A stretch of 64,000 nt of DNA. It comes from Trichobilharzia regenti. Its lineage: Eukaryota > Platyhelminthes > Trematoda > Strigeidida > Schistosomatidae. The DNA lies in the NCBI GenBank assembly GCA_944472135.2, contig OX235270.1, positions 57,231,267 to 57,295,266 on the forward strand, in the 5' to 3' direction. Both the position numbers and the translations under genes were made by a program. The notes below the pieces were generated by a model, which saw only the letters and a list, made by a program, of their open reading frames with translations, had not been told where the DNA came from and searched no databases. Every line of letters begins with the position of its first letter. The stretch's first letter is position 1. This document shows, in pieces, positions 1 to 12,198 of this stretch.

Positions 1-3000
1 TTTACTATAGGCGAAGACTTCGGAAATTAAAAAATAATCCAATTAAGATGAGACGTTGATTGATTCCAGGGACAGACTACTTACTGATTGAATAAAACAC
101 TTTAAAGAGATTTTCAACAGGCCCAAAGCTGTACTCCTCTAGCTCACTACTGAATTTCAACCTGTAAGAAGTGCTAATACGTTCTTCTCTATTCACTGCA
201 AACATTGAGAAGACAATCTTCAGTCCAAAAGACAGTTCAATTTAAGGATTGTTCACTGATAGTGATAGGGAATTATTGGATTAATAGTTCACAGGAGTCC
301 AAGACAGTTCCAAGGGAGTGAACTGATTATGAGTAATTTTTGTGTACAATAAAGGTAGATGAATATTTTTATGATAAATAATTCCATATCCATAAAACAC
401 GTAGATTTTGGGAAAAAAATCCCCCAAGCAAGCAAACTAGTTATGCCCTGACTTTAAAAGAGATGCTGAAGTTAAAAGATACTCGTCTACAGTCGATCTT
501 TGCAACGTTTATTGAATTAAAAGAGTTATTCTATAGACCATCGTAACATTTTGTAGTAGTTCTCTGTATAAAAAGGGAACTGAGAAAGTGTATTATACCA
601 AGTGTTCCAATCACTTTTCCACTTAAGAGCTCACTATAATCAGAAGTCTGGTGTGACTTAACCCTGTAATACTTCAACACCTCCACTTATATCTAATTTC
701 ACTGTAGACGTGAATCGGTTCAACTTTATCATCCTAGAAATCAGCTTGTTACAAGATGAACACCTAGTTTACAAAAAGTGCGTAAACAATCTATTACGTT
801 TAACTGAAATCGTTAGCAAAACTAAAAGTTTTCGGAATACACTCAGCAAATATCTTCAAATGACCATTTAGAGTTTTTCTTCCCTTAAGTATAAGATTAT
901 GCCAAGGAACTGATGTGTACCAACTTCTATCTTTGGGATATGGAATGAGACGACTGAATGTACTGACTGATTCATCGGTTCTGAAAGTCACATGAGGCTA
1001 TGAGTATGGATTGGGGACGAAATATTAGCTTACATGCAAAATGATAGTCTAGAATTCTGAAAGCTCACTGATTTTCGAATACTTTTCCAGTACTTTTTGC
1101 AATGGACTGATTTATGGTAAAATCTCAACTTCACACTGACTGTTCTGAAGAGTTCATTTATTGTATTCTGTATGAAGTAATGAGTATAAAGTTTAACAAA
1201 TTTATTAACACTTTTAGTGATTTTTTAGCTGATAGAATTCTCCGAGAAGATATCTTTGCTAAGCTACATGTTTTCTCACAGACTTTGGGCTATACAAAGC
1301 ATAAGTGAAACTTCTTTGTATTGAGAGACAAAGATGACTTCTCAAATCAAAGTTATCACCTTTTGTTGTTAAACTGTATTCCAGTCTGATATCCAGCGAA
1401 TTTCACATAAACCCTTCGAATCTATTTCCCGTTGAAATATCATCACTGAAAAAATGAAGTGAAGATAAATTTAGGTGTTACGAATATATTTTCTTTCGAT
1501 AGGACTGTTTCATAAAAGTTAAGTAAAAGAGTTTTTAGTCGGTAGTTTATTTCTCAAACACGTATGTTTGTCAGACAGACTGATAGCACATCAGGCACCA
1601 CGGTAGCTTTTTGAATGCTGTGAACCTCAGAACTTCGAGATCAAACTATTGAACAGGATCAAACATTTAAAATCTGATCACCAATTGCCGTCTGATCCTT
1701 CCAGTAAGTCTTAAGGCTCAAATTTCAATTTATCCTACTTATAATAGTTTTTTTATACCAAGGGGTAGCAAATGTTGATTTTGTATAAACAAAGCTATGG
1801 TTGACCAGCAGATTTCGGAAACACCAACTCTCAATACATCTGCATTGAATTCTAAGAAAGTATTGACCAGCAGTGTCATCATTATCAAGGTAGTTAACCT
1901 GCCTTTAAAATTCAAGTTGTAACCTTCAACTATATGAGATCTCCTACAGCTAAATTTCTTTTGTGTATTTTTTACATCCATCTGTTGTTAAAGATGTAAC
2001 TGAATGAATAGCTTCATAGGACACTTTGTATCTAAAATCTCTCAAAAATAATTACTTTTTTCCGCTAACCAGAAAATTGTACAATAAAATCAGACAGCAG
2101 TGTAGGGATTTTTTTCACACCGCTTTTAAGATTATTTAGCAGTGAATAATAGCAATCCTTTTCAGGATTGCACTGAGATCTATCAAATTATACAGGTGGA
2201 TATGCCACCAGTTGGACAGCACAATAAAATTGAAAGGTTCATAATTTCTGCCCCATCACGTCGAGTCAATATATTTATTATGTAATGATATCATCCTGAG
2301 AAATAATTCTATTCCTAAAATAATCTCTTCAACATTAGACGCATCAGCAACGAGCTTTTATGTCATTTAAACAACTTGGTATATTTGCGGTGGTGGCATG
2401 TAATGCAGATTTCATAGATAGTTGTTGATTAATAATCTTTCCGGGAATTTTTCCTCCGCATGTATTATCTTTGGTCGGCAGTCATAGTAACTGTTATTTT
2501 CCTGGAGTTCACCATTTTATGTTCATGAGTAATGTCTATCTTTCCTTATGGATGTTTATAAAGATATTTCATCATTATTGCACATATCTGACGAACAGTT
2601 GTCATAGAAGTGCTTACTTCAACACTGAAACCACTTGGCTTTATGCATCCATTTCAATTTAAAACAATTAGATGTTATGTACTTAGGAGATGTATGGCGG
2701 TCTTCGACTTTAAATAAATACTAGCCTGTGAGAATTACCAGCGGTTGGCGTGTACTTCATGAACACCCTGTACATCAATCACCCATTATGTACATTCAAT
2801 ACAATCATGTGAAGTAAACTATTCGTCTCCATCGTTTGACTGACTTCTGTCAGTGTATTACTGCCAACCTTTATAGTAAACAGACAGAAGTACGTTTACA
2901 TCGTACTCGTATGCTTACGAAAATCTGTAGATAAGAGTATTTAACTTCTAATTTTGCTTATTCTGCGACCACACACTTCACCTGAAATAGCAAAATAAAC

Positions 3001-4079
3001 ACATGTTATCGTTTGAATAGCATACAAATATATCAGTACATTTGTAGTCAGACTTCCTTAACTGAGGTCCATTTTGTTATGGATTATTAAATCAATGTTA
3101 TGCAAAAGAACACTGGAAACGATGGACGCAGTAAACATTGTACTTGTCAGTTTCGTTCGTTAAAACCTATATTTATATATTATTTTGTGATTGTTCGTGC
3201 AGAAAGAAAAAATGATAATTTTCCAGATCACGGAAATTAATATGTACGCTTCATTAAAACTCCATGGTAGGTCTCAGCACAGATCATTGTTAACTAGAAA
3301 AAGGCTGGAGAAAAAAGCGAACTGAATGGTAATTTCATCATAGTTTGAATTTTCGCATTGTTGTGTGCACCTATGCTAATAAGAAGTAACGACGAAGCGA
3401 CCACATCATCATTTACCGACTAAGTTTAGAAACTAATGGCTAATAATGCCTTACGACAAGACTGAATATTTGTACTAAATCAAGTGTTGTAAATGGCATT
3501 CACTTAATTCCAGGGTACTTTAAGGGTGGGAATAAATGTTTTAAGAAGTCGTAACTGGGGATATAAGTGATCTGAAAGTAGTTGGTGTTTGTTCATTCGT
3601 TTCAGTTTGAAATGTAATAGCTGAAAACGTTCATTTACTCATTTCTTTCTTTCACGACTAATCTGGTGCATTACAGTATGCAAAAAGGTAAGGAAACTCA
3701 GTATTTTGCACAGTCTAAAACAAGGATTTACTGTAAGATGATCCAATTGACCAACTAATTTGAGACAAATTTATTTTTTAATTTTACATAGAGACAATTT
3801 AGACGACACTTTAGTGTTATCTGAATATGTTAACTAATTAGGTGTGGTGGTTGAGTTTGATGTTTGTGATGAATTTTTCAATTCACACCTAGTTCAGAGT
3901 TTATCAATATCGTACCAGAAAAGAAGTGGTTTTTTGATGTCATATTATACTCTAACGAATTCATCAGTTTTTCAATGGTAGAAAGCTTTCCATTCGAGAT
4001 TCGACTTCCGTAAAACATACTACTAAACCTCCTCAAGTTTACTAGCCTTCTAAATGCCACAGAGCTAATTTCGTCTTCA
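1..4079. other. no recognisable gene or repeat
   Basis: AT-rich sequence with stops in all frames; the longest open stretches are 60-80 codons and show no family motif, splice context or composition bias. No tRNA-like A/B boxes or LINE motifs were recognised. It could be intron or intergenic DNA or very old repeats. Confidence 0.5.
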
Positions 4080-4998
4080 GTCATAAACGTGATTTATACG
4101 AACTGGTTCTTCCACAAGTTGCTTGTAGCATAGAGGACACTGAAACAGAAGCTAAGTTAAGCATAAAATACCTTGGAATAGTTCTATCCTCTTACTTTAA
4201 CTGGTCATCCCATGCCTAGTCAATATCTAAGGAAATGTTCTGTCTAACCTTCCACATTAAGAAGTTAAGACAATCAGAAATCACTAAACCTATACTTTTA
4301 CAATCTGTTAACTTTTGCATCTTTCTTTTGTTATTCATCGCATCTCCTTAGGCTTTCCGGCGTTACTCAAAAAGGACTATGCCATATTGCAAAGGGTACT
4401 AAAGGTTGCAAGTAGGGCAAATAGTGTGCCACTTATTCAGCTTGTCACTACTGTAGCTGACAGATACTTGAGCTAATGTGAGAAATGGTTCAAATTCATA
4501 TTGTCTGACTCTGGAAACCCCCTCTATTTACATCTGTCCCCTAGCATCTCATCAGGCAGGACTCGAAGTCATTATAAAAGTTTGCACGCTGGCGCAACTA
4601 GACACAAAAGTCAACAATACCCTATTCAGTAACAGAAATAGTGTTAAGTATGAAACGTACAGCTTACTGCATAATAAGCGAAGTAAATGACTCCTTTATC
4701 TTTTCTTATTTGTAATTTATGGTGATACTGTTTAAATTATCTAATAATTTTAGTTTTTAACATTATTATTATCATCTTACATTTTTTGCACATTTTAGGC
4801 TTTATCGCCACAGCTAATACCAAAAAGCTGCTACTATCAATTTACCTTACCTTTATCTTTTTGTATTCTTTTGTTTTCGCTTTTGTTAAGTAAATTAGAT
4901 GCAATATTGTACCAAATAATGAGAATTTCACACTTTATCCTCAGTATCGTTTTAGAAGAAAGTAGATTATTATTATCATTATTATTATTGTTACTGAG
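4080..4998 (+). mobile_element. CR1-like LINE, decayed 3' fragment
   Basis: This is a degenerate second copy of the element at 53861-55088. The two align from a stretch encoding a KYLG motif (here IKYLGIVLSS), through a conserved IKKLRQS stretch and a block around FPALLKKDYAIL, to a shared 3' untranslated part containing GTAAATTAGATGCAATATTG and a terminal (TTA)n tract at about 4966-4990. These motifs belong to the C-terminal region after the reverse-transcriptase palm in CR1-type LINEs. In-frame stops and small indels (for example TAG in the WSSHA* stretch near 4218) show it is dead. The catalytic YADD part is not recognisable upstream, so the copy is 5'-truncated or eroded. LINE clade is inferred from motif style and microsatellite tail, not from a search. 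Confidence 0.75.
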
Positions 4999-5130
4999 CA
5001 TGGGTAGGGGAAAGGTTGGATGTGAGGCTAACAAATGCACGTCAGAACAACACCATCACTACCTCTAGAACTTCAAAGCTTGAATCCGTATGTTCTACGA
5101 GAACCTCAAGAAATGGAAAAAGCTGCTTGA
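4999..5130 (+). mobile_element. tRNA-SINE 3' fragment
   Basis: Directly after the (TTA)n tail of the CR1-like fragment lies a block beginning GGTAGGGGAAAGGTTGGATG, then a TGAGGCTAACAA stretch, AACAACACCATCACTAC and AAAGCTTGAATCC. The same order of words occurs at 46362-46450 (AGGAAAGGTTTGATATGAGG, TTAGCAACTC, AACAACACCATCGTTAC, AAAGCTCAAGCC). The tRNA-like head is absent here, so this is a 5'-truncated copy. Confidence 0.5.
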
Positions 5131-7156
5131 TATCCACTGATATTTCTGACATTATTCTCCAACCCACTGCTAACTCTGACCATAATCCTAACTCCTAAGC
5201 CTAACATTAACCCTGGACACTAAACGGTTAACTTAAACACCATAATTCTACTTAAAAGTGTAGATTTACAGAAAAGTACCTTTAAAATAAGCAGAGTACT
5301 ACACATATCCTCTCTAATCCCAAAAAGGCGGGAATGATTTGAATTGGAATCACATTTCATAGCATTCCCTGTATCTGATTGATTCTTGAAGGTCAACTGT
5401 TGAAAGACCTTGGCTTTGGCTATGATACTTTAACCCCACCATCATATGTGTTAATTCTGGTTTAATCAAGAAACAATTCTGTTTACGAAATGTGGATGAA
5501 AGTAAGAGTTTAATGGGTAAAATTCATGTGAATGTCGCTATGGATATTTTGCTGATTTGAAAAGATACAGGTACAAATCAATTATCTTGATATACACTGG
5601 CCTTTTTCTTCCAGATCCTCTATTTGAATGCTTCTATTATATGTTTACCACTAGTAATCTTATTTCTTATGCTATTATGCTTTTAAGCTTTCACTTGTTT
5701 ACCACTTAAAAATGAGATGCAGTCAAGTGAATCGACTCACAGTTGTGCTGCCGTACTCTAGTTTGTCCGTCAAAAAAAGTTGTGAAACGTATCCAACTAC
5801 TAATATATAATAAATAACAGTAATTATAATAATGTGAATGGAGCTTTGGTTTTCAGTGTGTACTTTAACTTTTTCGACTGCATCAGCATATGTCATGCAG
5901 TGCACGAAGGTGATCAGTTTTATTCTGTAGGTTATTCATTTCATTGTGATCTGCAATTAAAGACGAAACTGCTTTCCTTTGCTCTGAGAAGCTGCTATCT
6001 ACTGCATAATGTGGATCACAGCTGACTACACAGTAACACATACTGTACATGATGACAGTCTGGAATGTTGAAGTAACACTGTAGTGAACCAAATACGCTT
6101 CTTTTCGTTCTAAGCCACTAAATTGCTATCTGAGTTGGTTTGGTTACATGCTATAATTAAATAATTTGTTCTGTGACTCAGATACTTTATTAGGAGATTA
6201 TTTCTTTGAAATAAGTTTGTGTTTTTGCACAACTGTAACTAGGCTTTCTGTGTCATTCTACTGTACGCAAAGCTTTCTGACAGCAGTCTCAAGGAGGTCT
6301 TTTGTCGGGTATACATCTCAACTCCCCAAAAAATCCGTGGTTTAGTCTTGAAAAAAACCAGCAGCAAATTTTAGGCATTCCAGTACACCGTTTATATTTC
6401 ACGGTTTAGGCACTTAATTATCACAGGATAATTTAAGAAATTGAGCGCCAGTGTATCTACTTCAGCTCTGGTAACGTAACAATCGTAATAGATGTGTTTA
6501 AAGTAAAATCATAATACCTCAAATATATGCATATATCGCTATCTCCAGTATCCTTTAAATGAGTTCCAAACTTAAGATAGGAAAACAGTCTTGCTAGATT
6601 CATTCGTAAACGCTATAATTTCATGGTCACAATTGTGGCGCTCAACTTTTGACTTTCTATTCTCACTTTTTAGGGGTCAAGATAATACTTACTGATAATT
6701 ATCAGTAACTAGGTTTAATTCTTTTAACATTCATGCAAGTACCGCCTTTCTTATCCAGTTACCTTCCTTGATTTCTCTTTAAAAGTATTGTTTCGTTTCA
6801 GGAAAACAGTATTGAAAGTGAAAATAAAGGTGATAAAATGAAAAACAGATTGTTTTCCAATTATTCCGATCAGCTTGTAATTTTCTCAAAAAAAGTATGC
6901 ACTAATCAACTTTTCATGCTTCATAATTTCACTTACAGCTGTCAGCTGTTAATTCAATAGAAATTGTTTGGAAAAGCAATTTTGTTTATTACATTGACGA
7001 CCAGGTGACTTAATCAAGTGTTAAAATTAAGTTGATACTAGACGGTTCTTGTTTATTCAGGTTATCTAATCAGCTGAGTGACAGACTCATGACCTTCACT
7101 ATTAATTCTGGGTTCTTATTTAAACAACATTAGGTGGCGGGACAAGTCACAAAACC
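5131..7156. other. no recognisable gene or repeat
   Basis: No open frame longer than about 70 codons and no motif I recognise on either strand. Confidence 0.45.
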
Positions 7157-7159
7157 TAT

Positions 7160-7208
<49 letters not shown>
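7157..7208. repeat. (TA)n microsatellite
   Basis: About 50 bp of alternating TA with one frame slip near 7171 and a single G at 7193. It sits directly before the start of recognisable LINE coding remnants. Confidence 0.95.
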
Positions 7209-8021
7209 CTGTATGGATAGCAGATATTGGTTCTTCGGCTGTAACTGCAATTGATAAATCTGTCACTAATATAAAACCAGACAAACTAGCGAGACCTGAT
7301 GGTATGACTTCTGAAGTGATTCAGGATGTTGGTGATGAAATGTTGTCTGAACTAATTAGAACCCCAGTTAATGGGTGCAAATCCTAGATTGTCCTGTTGG
7401 AGTATATAAGTAATTGATTATCGTATTTTAGAGGAACGGAGAAATGTTTTTTTTGTGATAAGGATTTTCTTGACTAACATAGCATCTAGAATTTGCGGTT
7501 CAGTAATTATACTTTGACTAAGCAGTGTTTAGGGAGAAGCAAACCCATGGAAATCATTCAACATTTAGGCACAGATGAGGACGTATTACCAATGTTTCCA
7601 CCGTTCGACAAATTCTGAATTACAGGTATCCTTAACAGTATTGAATACTTCAAAGGTCTCATTGCATGGAAGTGACAATCAACACCGTTGACCTAGAGGG
7701 GCTGTGGTTATTTCTGGCTATGAAAGAAAAGGCCGAAAAAGCCCATCTCATTAAGCAAGGCAGTATACTAAAAGTTATCCGGACATATAAGATCTTATGG
7801 ATATTTGCCATCTAAAGTGATGACAACCATTGATGTCTGTCGTAGCTGTCCACTGTCTGACTTTTTGTTAATTCCATTATAGAAGTTTTAATGTATATGA
7901 CTGTTACCCAGTTTAGTGATTAAGGGATCGACTTGTTACTAATGTTGTCGAATTAGAGTATACGGAGGATATTTTCCACCTAGATGAGCATCGTGACAAA
8001 GTCATAAATCTTCTTACGTTT

Positions 8022-8275
8022 TCTATAGTTGTTTTTTTGTAAGGATTAGTTTTGTCTTTCCGAGTTGATCACGGATTGATATCAGTTAGAGAGCCATTGA
8101 AAACCAGGGAGCACTGGACAGCTGTTTCATCCTAGTTTAGGAATCGTCGGCAGTATGCACTCACTGGGTTTCGAATCCAGGACCTTCCAGCTACAAGGCA
8201 AGCTCGTATACCATTCAACTTCTGGGACTCGACTCAATGGCCAGTTCATGAATTCTTACTTCTACCAATTCGTGA
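8022..8275 (-). mobile_element. hammerhead SINE, inverted copy (left of pair)
   Basis: Read on the minus strand: tRNA-like part with a B-box-like GGATTCGAAACCC (about 8166-8178), then a hammerhead-like block (8128-8165), then a 3' tail through GGTTTTCAATGGCTCTCTAA, ATATCAATCCGTGATCAACT and CTTACAAA. The tail matches the one at 10928-10999. It is inserted inside the LINE at 7217-9190 and stands head-to-head with the next copy. Confidence 0.8.
8128..8165 (-). ncRNA. hammerhead ribozyme, degenerate
   Basis: Minus strand keeps GAAAC and the self-complementary ACAGCUGU stem III with a GUC cleavage triplet, and stem II still pairs in part. The first core strand reads CCGACGA instead of CUGAnGA, a change at an invariant position, so activity is unlikely. 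Confidence 0.6.
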
Positions 8276-8525
8276 CTCGCTACAGGGCGGAGTTTCCTGG
8301 AGTGCTAGTGAGAAGTTGTGACGATTAAGGTTCATCCAGATGTCACGTGTGTGGGTGGATGTCCCGCCAAAGACATGGTTGAGGTCGCGCTAAATCATGA
8401 ATTGGTGGAAGTTAGAATTCATGCACTAGTCACGGAATCAGGTCCCAGTGGTATACCAGCTTGCCTTTGGGTCTTGGGTTCTAACCCCAGTGGTTGCGTA
8501 TTTCTTCTTATGTTTGTCATCGATT
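8268..8525 (+). mobile_element. hammerhead SINE, direct copy (right of pair)
   Basis: The plus-strand 5' region matches the copies at 11140 and 17645: GGAGTTTCCTGGAGTGCTAG, TGTCACGTGTGTGGGTG, GAATTGGTGGAAGTTAGAAT, then a tRNA-like segment with a mutated B box (GGTTCTAACCC at 8478-8488). It stops at GTTGCGTATTTC, where the hammerhead should start, so the ribozyme is missing. LINE coding resumes just downstream (PQDWSAPTPSL). Confidence 0.75.
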
Positions 8526-9190
8526 AACTCTTGTCAAGTTTCAGAGGGTGCCACAAGACTGGTCAGCACCAACTCCTAGTTTAGGGATGGAGAGGGAATT
8601 AGTTGGGCATGTTGATCCCCTCACTGTTCTGGGAAGTTGCACCATCACTAATGGGCTGATTACTGACAAAGTGTCAGGAAGGCTACAAAAGCCTCATGTG
8701 GCATACGCCGTTTAACGCAGATGTGATATTTGGTTACCGATCAGAAGACGTGTGTACTGCGTTGCAGTTTTCCCTGTTCTTGTTTGTGACCATGATAGTG
8801 GAAGATCTGAAATGGCTGACTGTCTCCAAAATAGATGTTTGTGTTATATTTTCTATGTTAAATGGTATAATCTAGTGAGTGATTCTAAGGTTAGATGTAG
8901 ATTGTTAGGTAAAGAGGAAAATTCGATTGATAGGTTTGTGAAAATACGTTGATTAAGATGGATTGGACACGTGTTACGTTTGACAAATTATCATTATCAG
9001 CTTGGGGGTTGTTAACTGACATTAGATAAAGTTAAAAAGAATTAGGAGTGGCCAAATCTGAAGTCTTTGACAGCTGATTTTAGCCACGTAAGGTGGCATA
9101 GACCGCTTGTATTTCGTCATCAACAAGCTAAAAACCAATATCTGGAGACCTCTGGTGGGACGGTGAAGAGGTAGTCTTGGTGGCGCAAAA

Positions 9191-10927
9191 GGGTCCATAT
9201 TTCATGAGCTCCTAAATCCATAAAATTCCCATTATTATCCGTTTACTTTTTCGTTCTCCCACACGACCATATTCAATATAGTTCTTTTGAGTTTTTTCTG
9301 TTTTGTTTATGTCAACTTGAACTGCTTCACTTCTGTACAAAGTTCTATATTCAAAATTCAGTGTCAGCCAGTATAGGTCATTCTGAATGAGCACAAATGT
9401 ATCCTCACGTAATGTCAACTGCCAGTAGTAAATGTCGTTTGGTTTACCTTACCTGACTCCCCAACTTCTGAGCTATGAAGCCTATCATCATTTGTTGTAT
9501 GAACATTTTAATTTCTTACAAAAACACTGGCTAGAAATTTAGCAACATTCACTTTTGTCCTACAGTTGTCCAGTATTTTAAGATGAATCAAAGCAACAAA
9601 AGTAGCTAGTTGTACAAGTCTATTTTCTGTAATAGACACACTGTCTGAAGAAAACTGTTCAGTGAATCATGAATGATAAAGCTATTGCGCAAACAGTCAT
9701 AAATATATCTGTTGTTATGTTAATAACAACTAGTAACAGAATACACACACTAATGATAAAATGGAATCGACTGTCTGCGTTTTAAAAAACGACAACGAAA
9801 CGTTCTTACTGAAAACATGCATTACAATATCTGTTTCATTTTCCTCTCTTGTTTTTGTTATAGCTTTTAACGGCTAGAATAACCAACTTTTATGGGGGTA
9901 AACAAGAAGAAAAATAGTCAGAATCATTGTTTTCAATAATCTGTGCGAATTTGGTACAATGATTCGTGACACATTTGTATTTCACTTCATTTAACCACAA
10001 AGTCAGACTGCGTGTCTGATCATTAATAATATAATAATACACATTGGACATTCATACACATTCCTATGGCATAATCGTTTGCATTTTTCCCATTCACTCT
10101 AATAAAACAGAATCTATTTTTCCAAAGTCTAAACTTATACAAAACTTTATTTTTTCAAATGAATCTTTAGATTTATTTGTGCATACAGTCATATTTGCAT
10201 AATGTGCATTTACCTTTACCAAGTAGTCAGAGCTGTCTACTACTTGTATATGCTGAATTTTTGGTAAGTCGCTCTCTGATTGTTTTGTAAGGTGAATAGA
10301 AGAACGAATCATACAATGTGAATGAGTTTTAATGGATTGTGTGTGTGTGACATATCGAAGATGTTTTTCTTTTCAGAAAAAACATTTATTTTATCATACG
10401 TCTTTGTTTTCTAGCATGTACGTTCAACTATGAGTCATTGATTTAATACGCAACCTGAAACAAATATTCCAAAAAATCGGAGAATCCAACGAGAATTACG
10501 TGTTGTTCCAAAACATAGGAATTTTGATAAGAGGCACATTTTCATGGCTGTCTGCGTTCTGTTGAACACAGACCAACAATCGTAAAGTGGGAAGCAAATA
10601 GCAAAAGTGGGAGACAAATACCAGAGCTTAAATTCCTAAAAATTCATTTTAAACATATCACCTTCTCTTCGACAAACAGAAAAGATTGTTGTAATAAATT
10701 CTGACATAGTTGATGATTTTGATTGAAAAATGCTACAGATGATGTGCAGAAATATGTACTTCTTTCTCCACACAAAATTTGCTCAACGTGTAAAAGTTAT
10801 CAGTAATAAAAGATAAGTCAAGATAATAGAATATTCAAATTTAGGATCCTATGTCGCACTACAGTCATCTAATACGACTAGGTGTAGATTGGGAAATTCA
10901 GTGATGAATACAAAAATTGTAATAATA
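9191..10927. other. no recognisable gene or repeat
   Basis: AT-rich, stops in all frames; nothing recognised beyond short homopolymers. Confidence 0.45.
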
Positions 10928-11131
10928 CTATAGTTTGGTTTGTAAGGGTTAGTTATGCTTTTACGAGTTGATCACGGATTGATATCAGTAAGGGAACCAT
11001 TGAAAACCAAGGAGTACTGGACAGCTGCTGTTTCATCCTAGTTTGGGAATCATCGGCATTGTTTCTCTAACTGATATCAATCCGTGGTCAACTCGTAAAA
11101 ACATAACCAACCCTTACAAAACAAACTATAG
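10928..11131. mobile_element. fold-back hammerhead SINE (72-bp arms)
   Basis: Arms 10928-10999 and 11060-11131 are reverse complements with a handful of mismatches (for example 10938, 10990, 10993, 10997). Each arm is the 3' tail of the hammerhead SINE (from TTCTCTAACTGATATCAATC to CTTACAAAACAAACTATAG on the plus strand). The 60-nt centre holds a minus-strand hammerhead remnant that has lost its 5' side. The 3' tails point outward, as in the other inverted pairs of this window. Confidence 0.8.
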
Positions 11132-11139
11132 AAAATTAA

Positions 11140-11440
11140 TCTGATGCTCGCTAGTGACTTGTTACAGGTTGGAGTTTCCTGAGTTCTAGTGAGAGGTCAT
11201 GACCAGTGAGGTCCAATTAGATGTCACGTGTGTGGGTGAATGTCCCACCAACTACAATGGTTGGGGTCGCGCTAAATCACGAATTGGTAGAAGTTAGAAT
11301 TCATGAGCCATTGAATCGGCTCCCAGTGGCTGAATGGTATACGAGCTCGCCTTGTAACCGGAAGGTCCTGGATTCGAATCCCAGTGTGTGCGTACTGCCG
11401 ATGATTCCCAAACTTGGATGAAACATGTAATAATAATAAC
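11140..11440 (+). mobile_element. hammerhead SINE with (TAA)n end
   Basis: Order seen: GGAGTTTCCTGAGTTCTAGT, TGTCACGTGTGTGGGTG, GGGGTCGCGCTAAATCACGA, then a tRNA-like head with A box AGTGGCTGAATGGTATACG (11323-11342) and B box GGATTCGAATCCC (11370-11382), then a hammerhead 5' half. The copy ends right after the GAAAC of the core with ATG(TAA)n at 11426-11438, lacking stem III and the cleavage site. Confidence 0.85.
11395..11427 (+). ncRNA. hammerhead ribozyme, 3'-truncated
   Basis: Shows the stem I 5' strand GUACUG, core CCGAUGA (U4 replaced by C), stem II with loop around AAACUU, and GAAAC; then the sequence passes into TGTAATAATAATAA. With no stem III or cleavage triplet it cannot cleave. 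Confidence 0.65.
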
Positions 11441-12198
11441 CAGTTGAAAGAAATATAATGAACTAATACCAAGTAAAGCACTAGGACGATAGAGTGGAAG
11501 TAACAAGCAATGTAGGAGTAGAATTTGGTCATTGTGGTGAAATTTCATCCCAGATTAGATAAGTTTATTTGATTTAATACACAGTGACTTACCATTAATA
11601 AAGGGATGAAGTTTTGAACACAGTTGTATTCTATCACTGTGTGTTAAAACGACTTCATAACTGGCCTAATACTCTCCTAATCCCTCTTGTTTCTTAACTT
11701 ATTTCTCGATGCATTTCAAAAAAGTATTACGTCACTACTATTGCATGTGTTTGGTGCTGAACAAAGACGGGGTTTTTAATCACTCTCTGCACCTAACTAT
11801 ATTAAATTTCAATGCTTCGACTCTGTCACACTTCATTTAGTGATTGCATGAAAATGCATGCTTAGCGGTGACTGTGCTTTTATCAAGAGTTCCCAAATGA
11901 ACGGAGTTTAGTTAATTGATTTTCACTAGTTATGTCATCAGAACTTAGGAATAATAGACCTTGGTATAATAAATAATCTAGAAAAAAGTCGTTACATGAA
12001 CTTGAAATTCAAATAACTGAAGGTTATGAATTCAAACACCTACTGGTTAACCATTTCTGGAACACTGGGAAAAATTCATGTTCACTTCGACAGTTAGTAC
12101 AGAAGTCACAAACATTACGACCAAGCTATTCAGACCTTTGATTACCTCTTGTAAGACAAGCGGAAAACTACTATGCATAGCAGTATTATATCCTTCAA
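11441..12198. other. no recognisable gene or repeat
   Basis: No LINE or SINE word recognised between the SINE tail and the 5' edge of the RTE-like element. Confidence 0.45.

Larger units (their letters stand above)
7217..9190 (+). mobile_element. RTE-like LINE remnant split by a SINE pair
   Basis: Conceptual translation in scattered frames gives a run of LINE landmarks in the right order: an NIKPDKLARPDGM block (7270-7305, the usual KPGKAxGPDGI motif) followed by TSEVIQD; LEYTEDIFHLDEHRDK (7950-8000) where the catalytic YADD motif belongs; after an interruption at 8022-8525, PQDWSAPTPSL, LTVLGSCTITNGLITDKVSGR (thumb TYLGS region, 8620-8680); the VYCVAVFPVLVCDHDSG block (8750-8795); and LRWIGHVLRL (8953-8985). 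Many stops and indels make it a dead copy. The interval 7420-7940 should hold the palm domain but I could not read it reliably. The interruption is a pair of inverted hammerhead SINEs, so those inserted after the LINE. Clade assignment is from motif style only. Confidence 0.7.
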
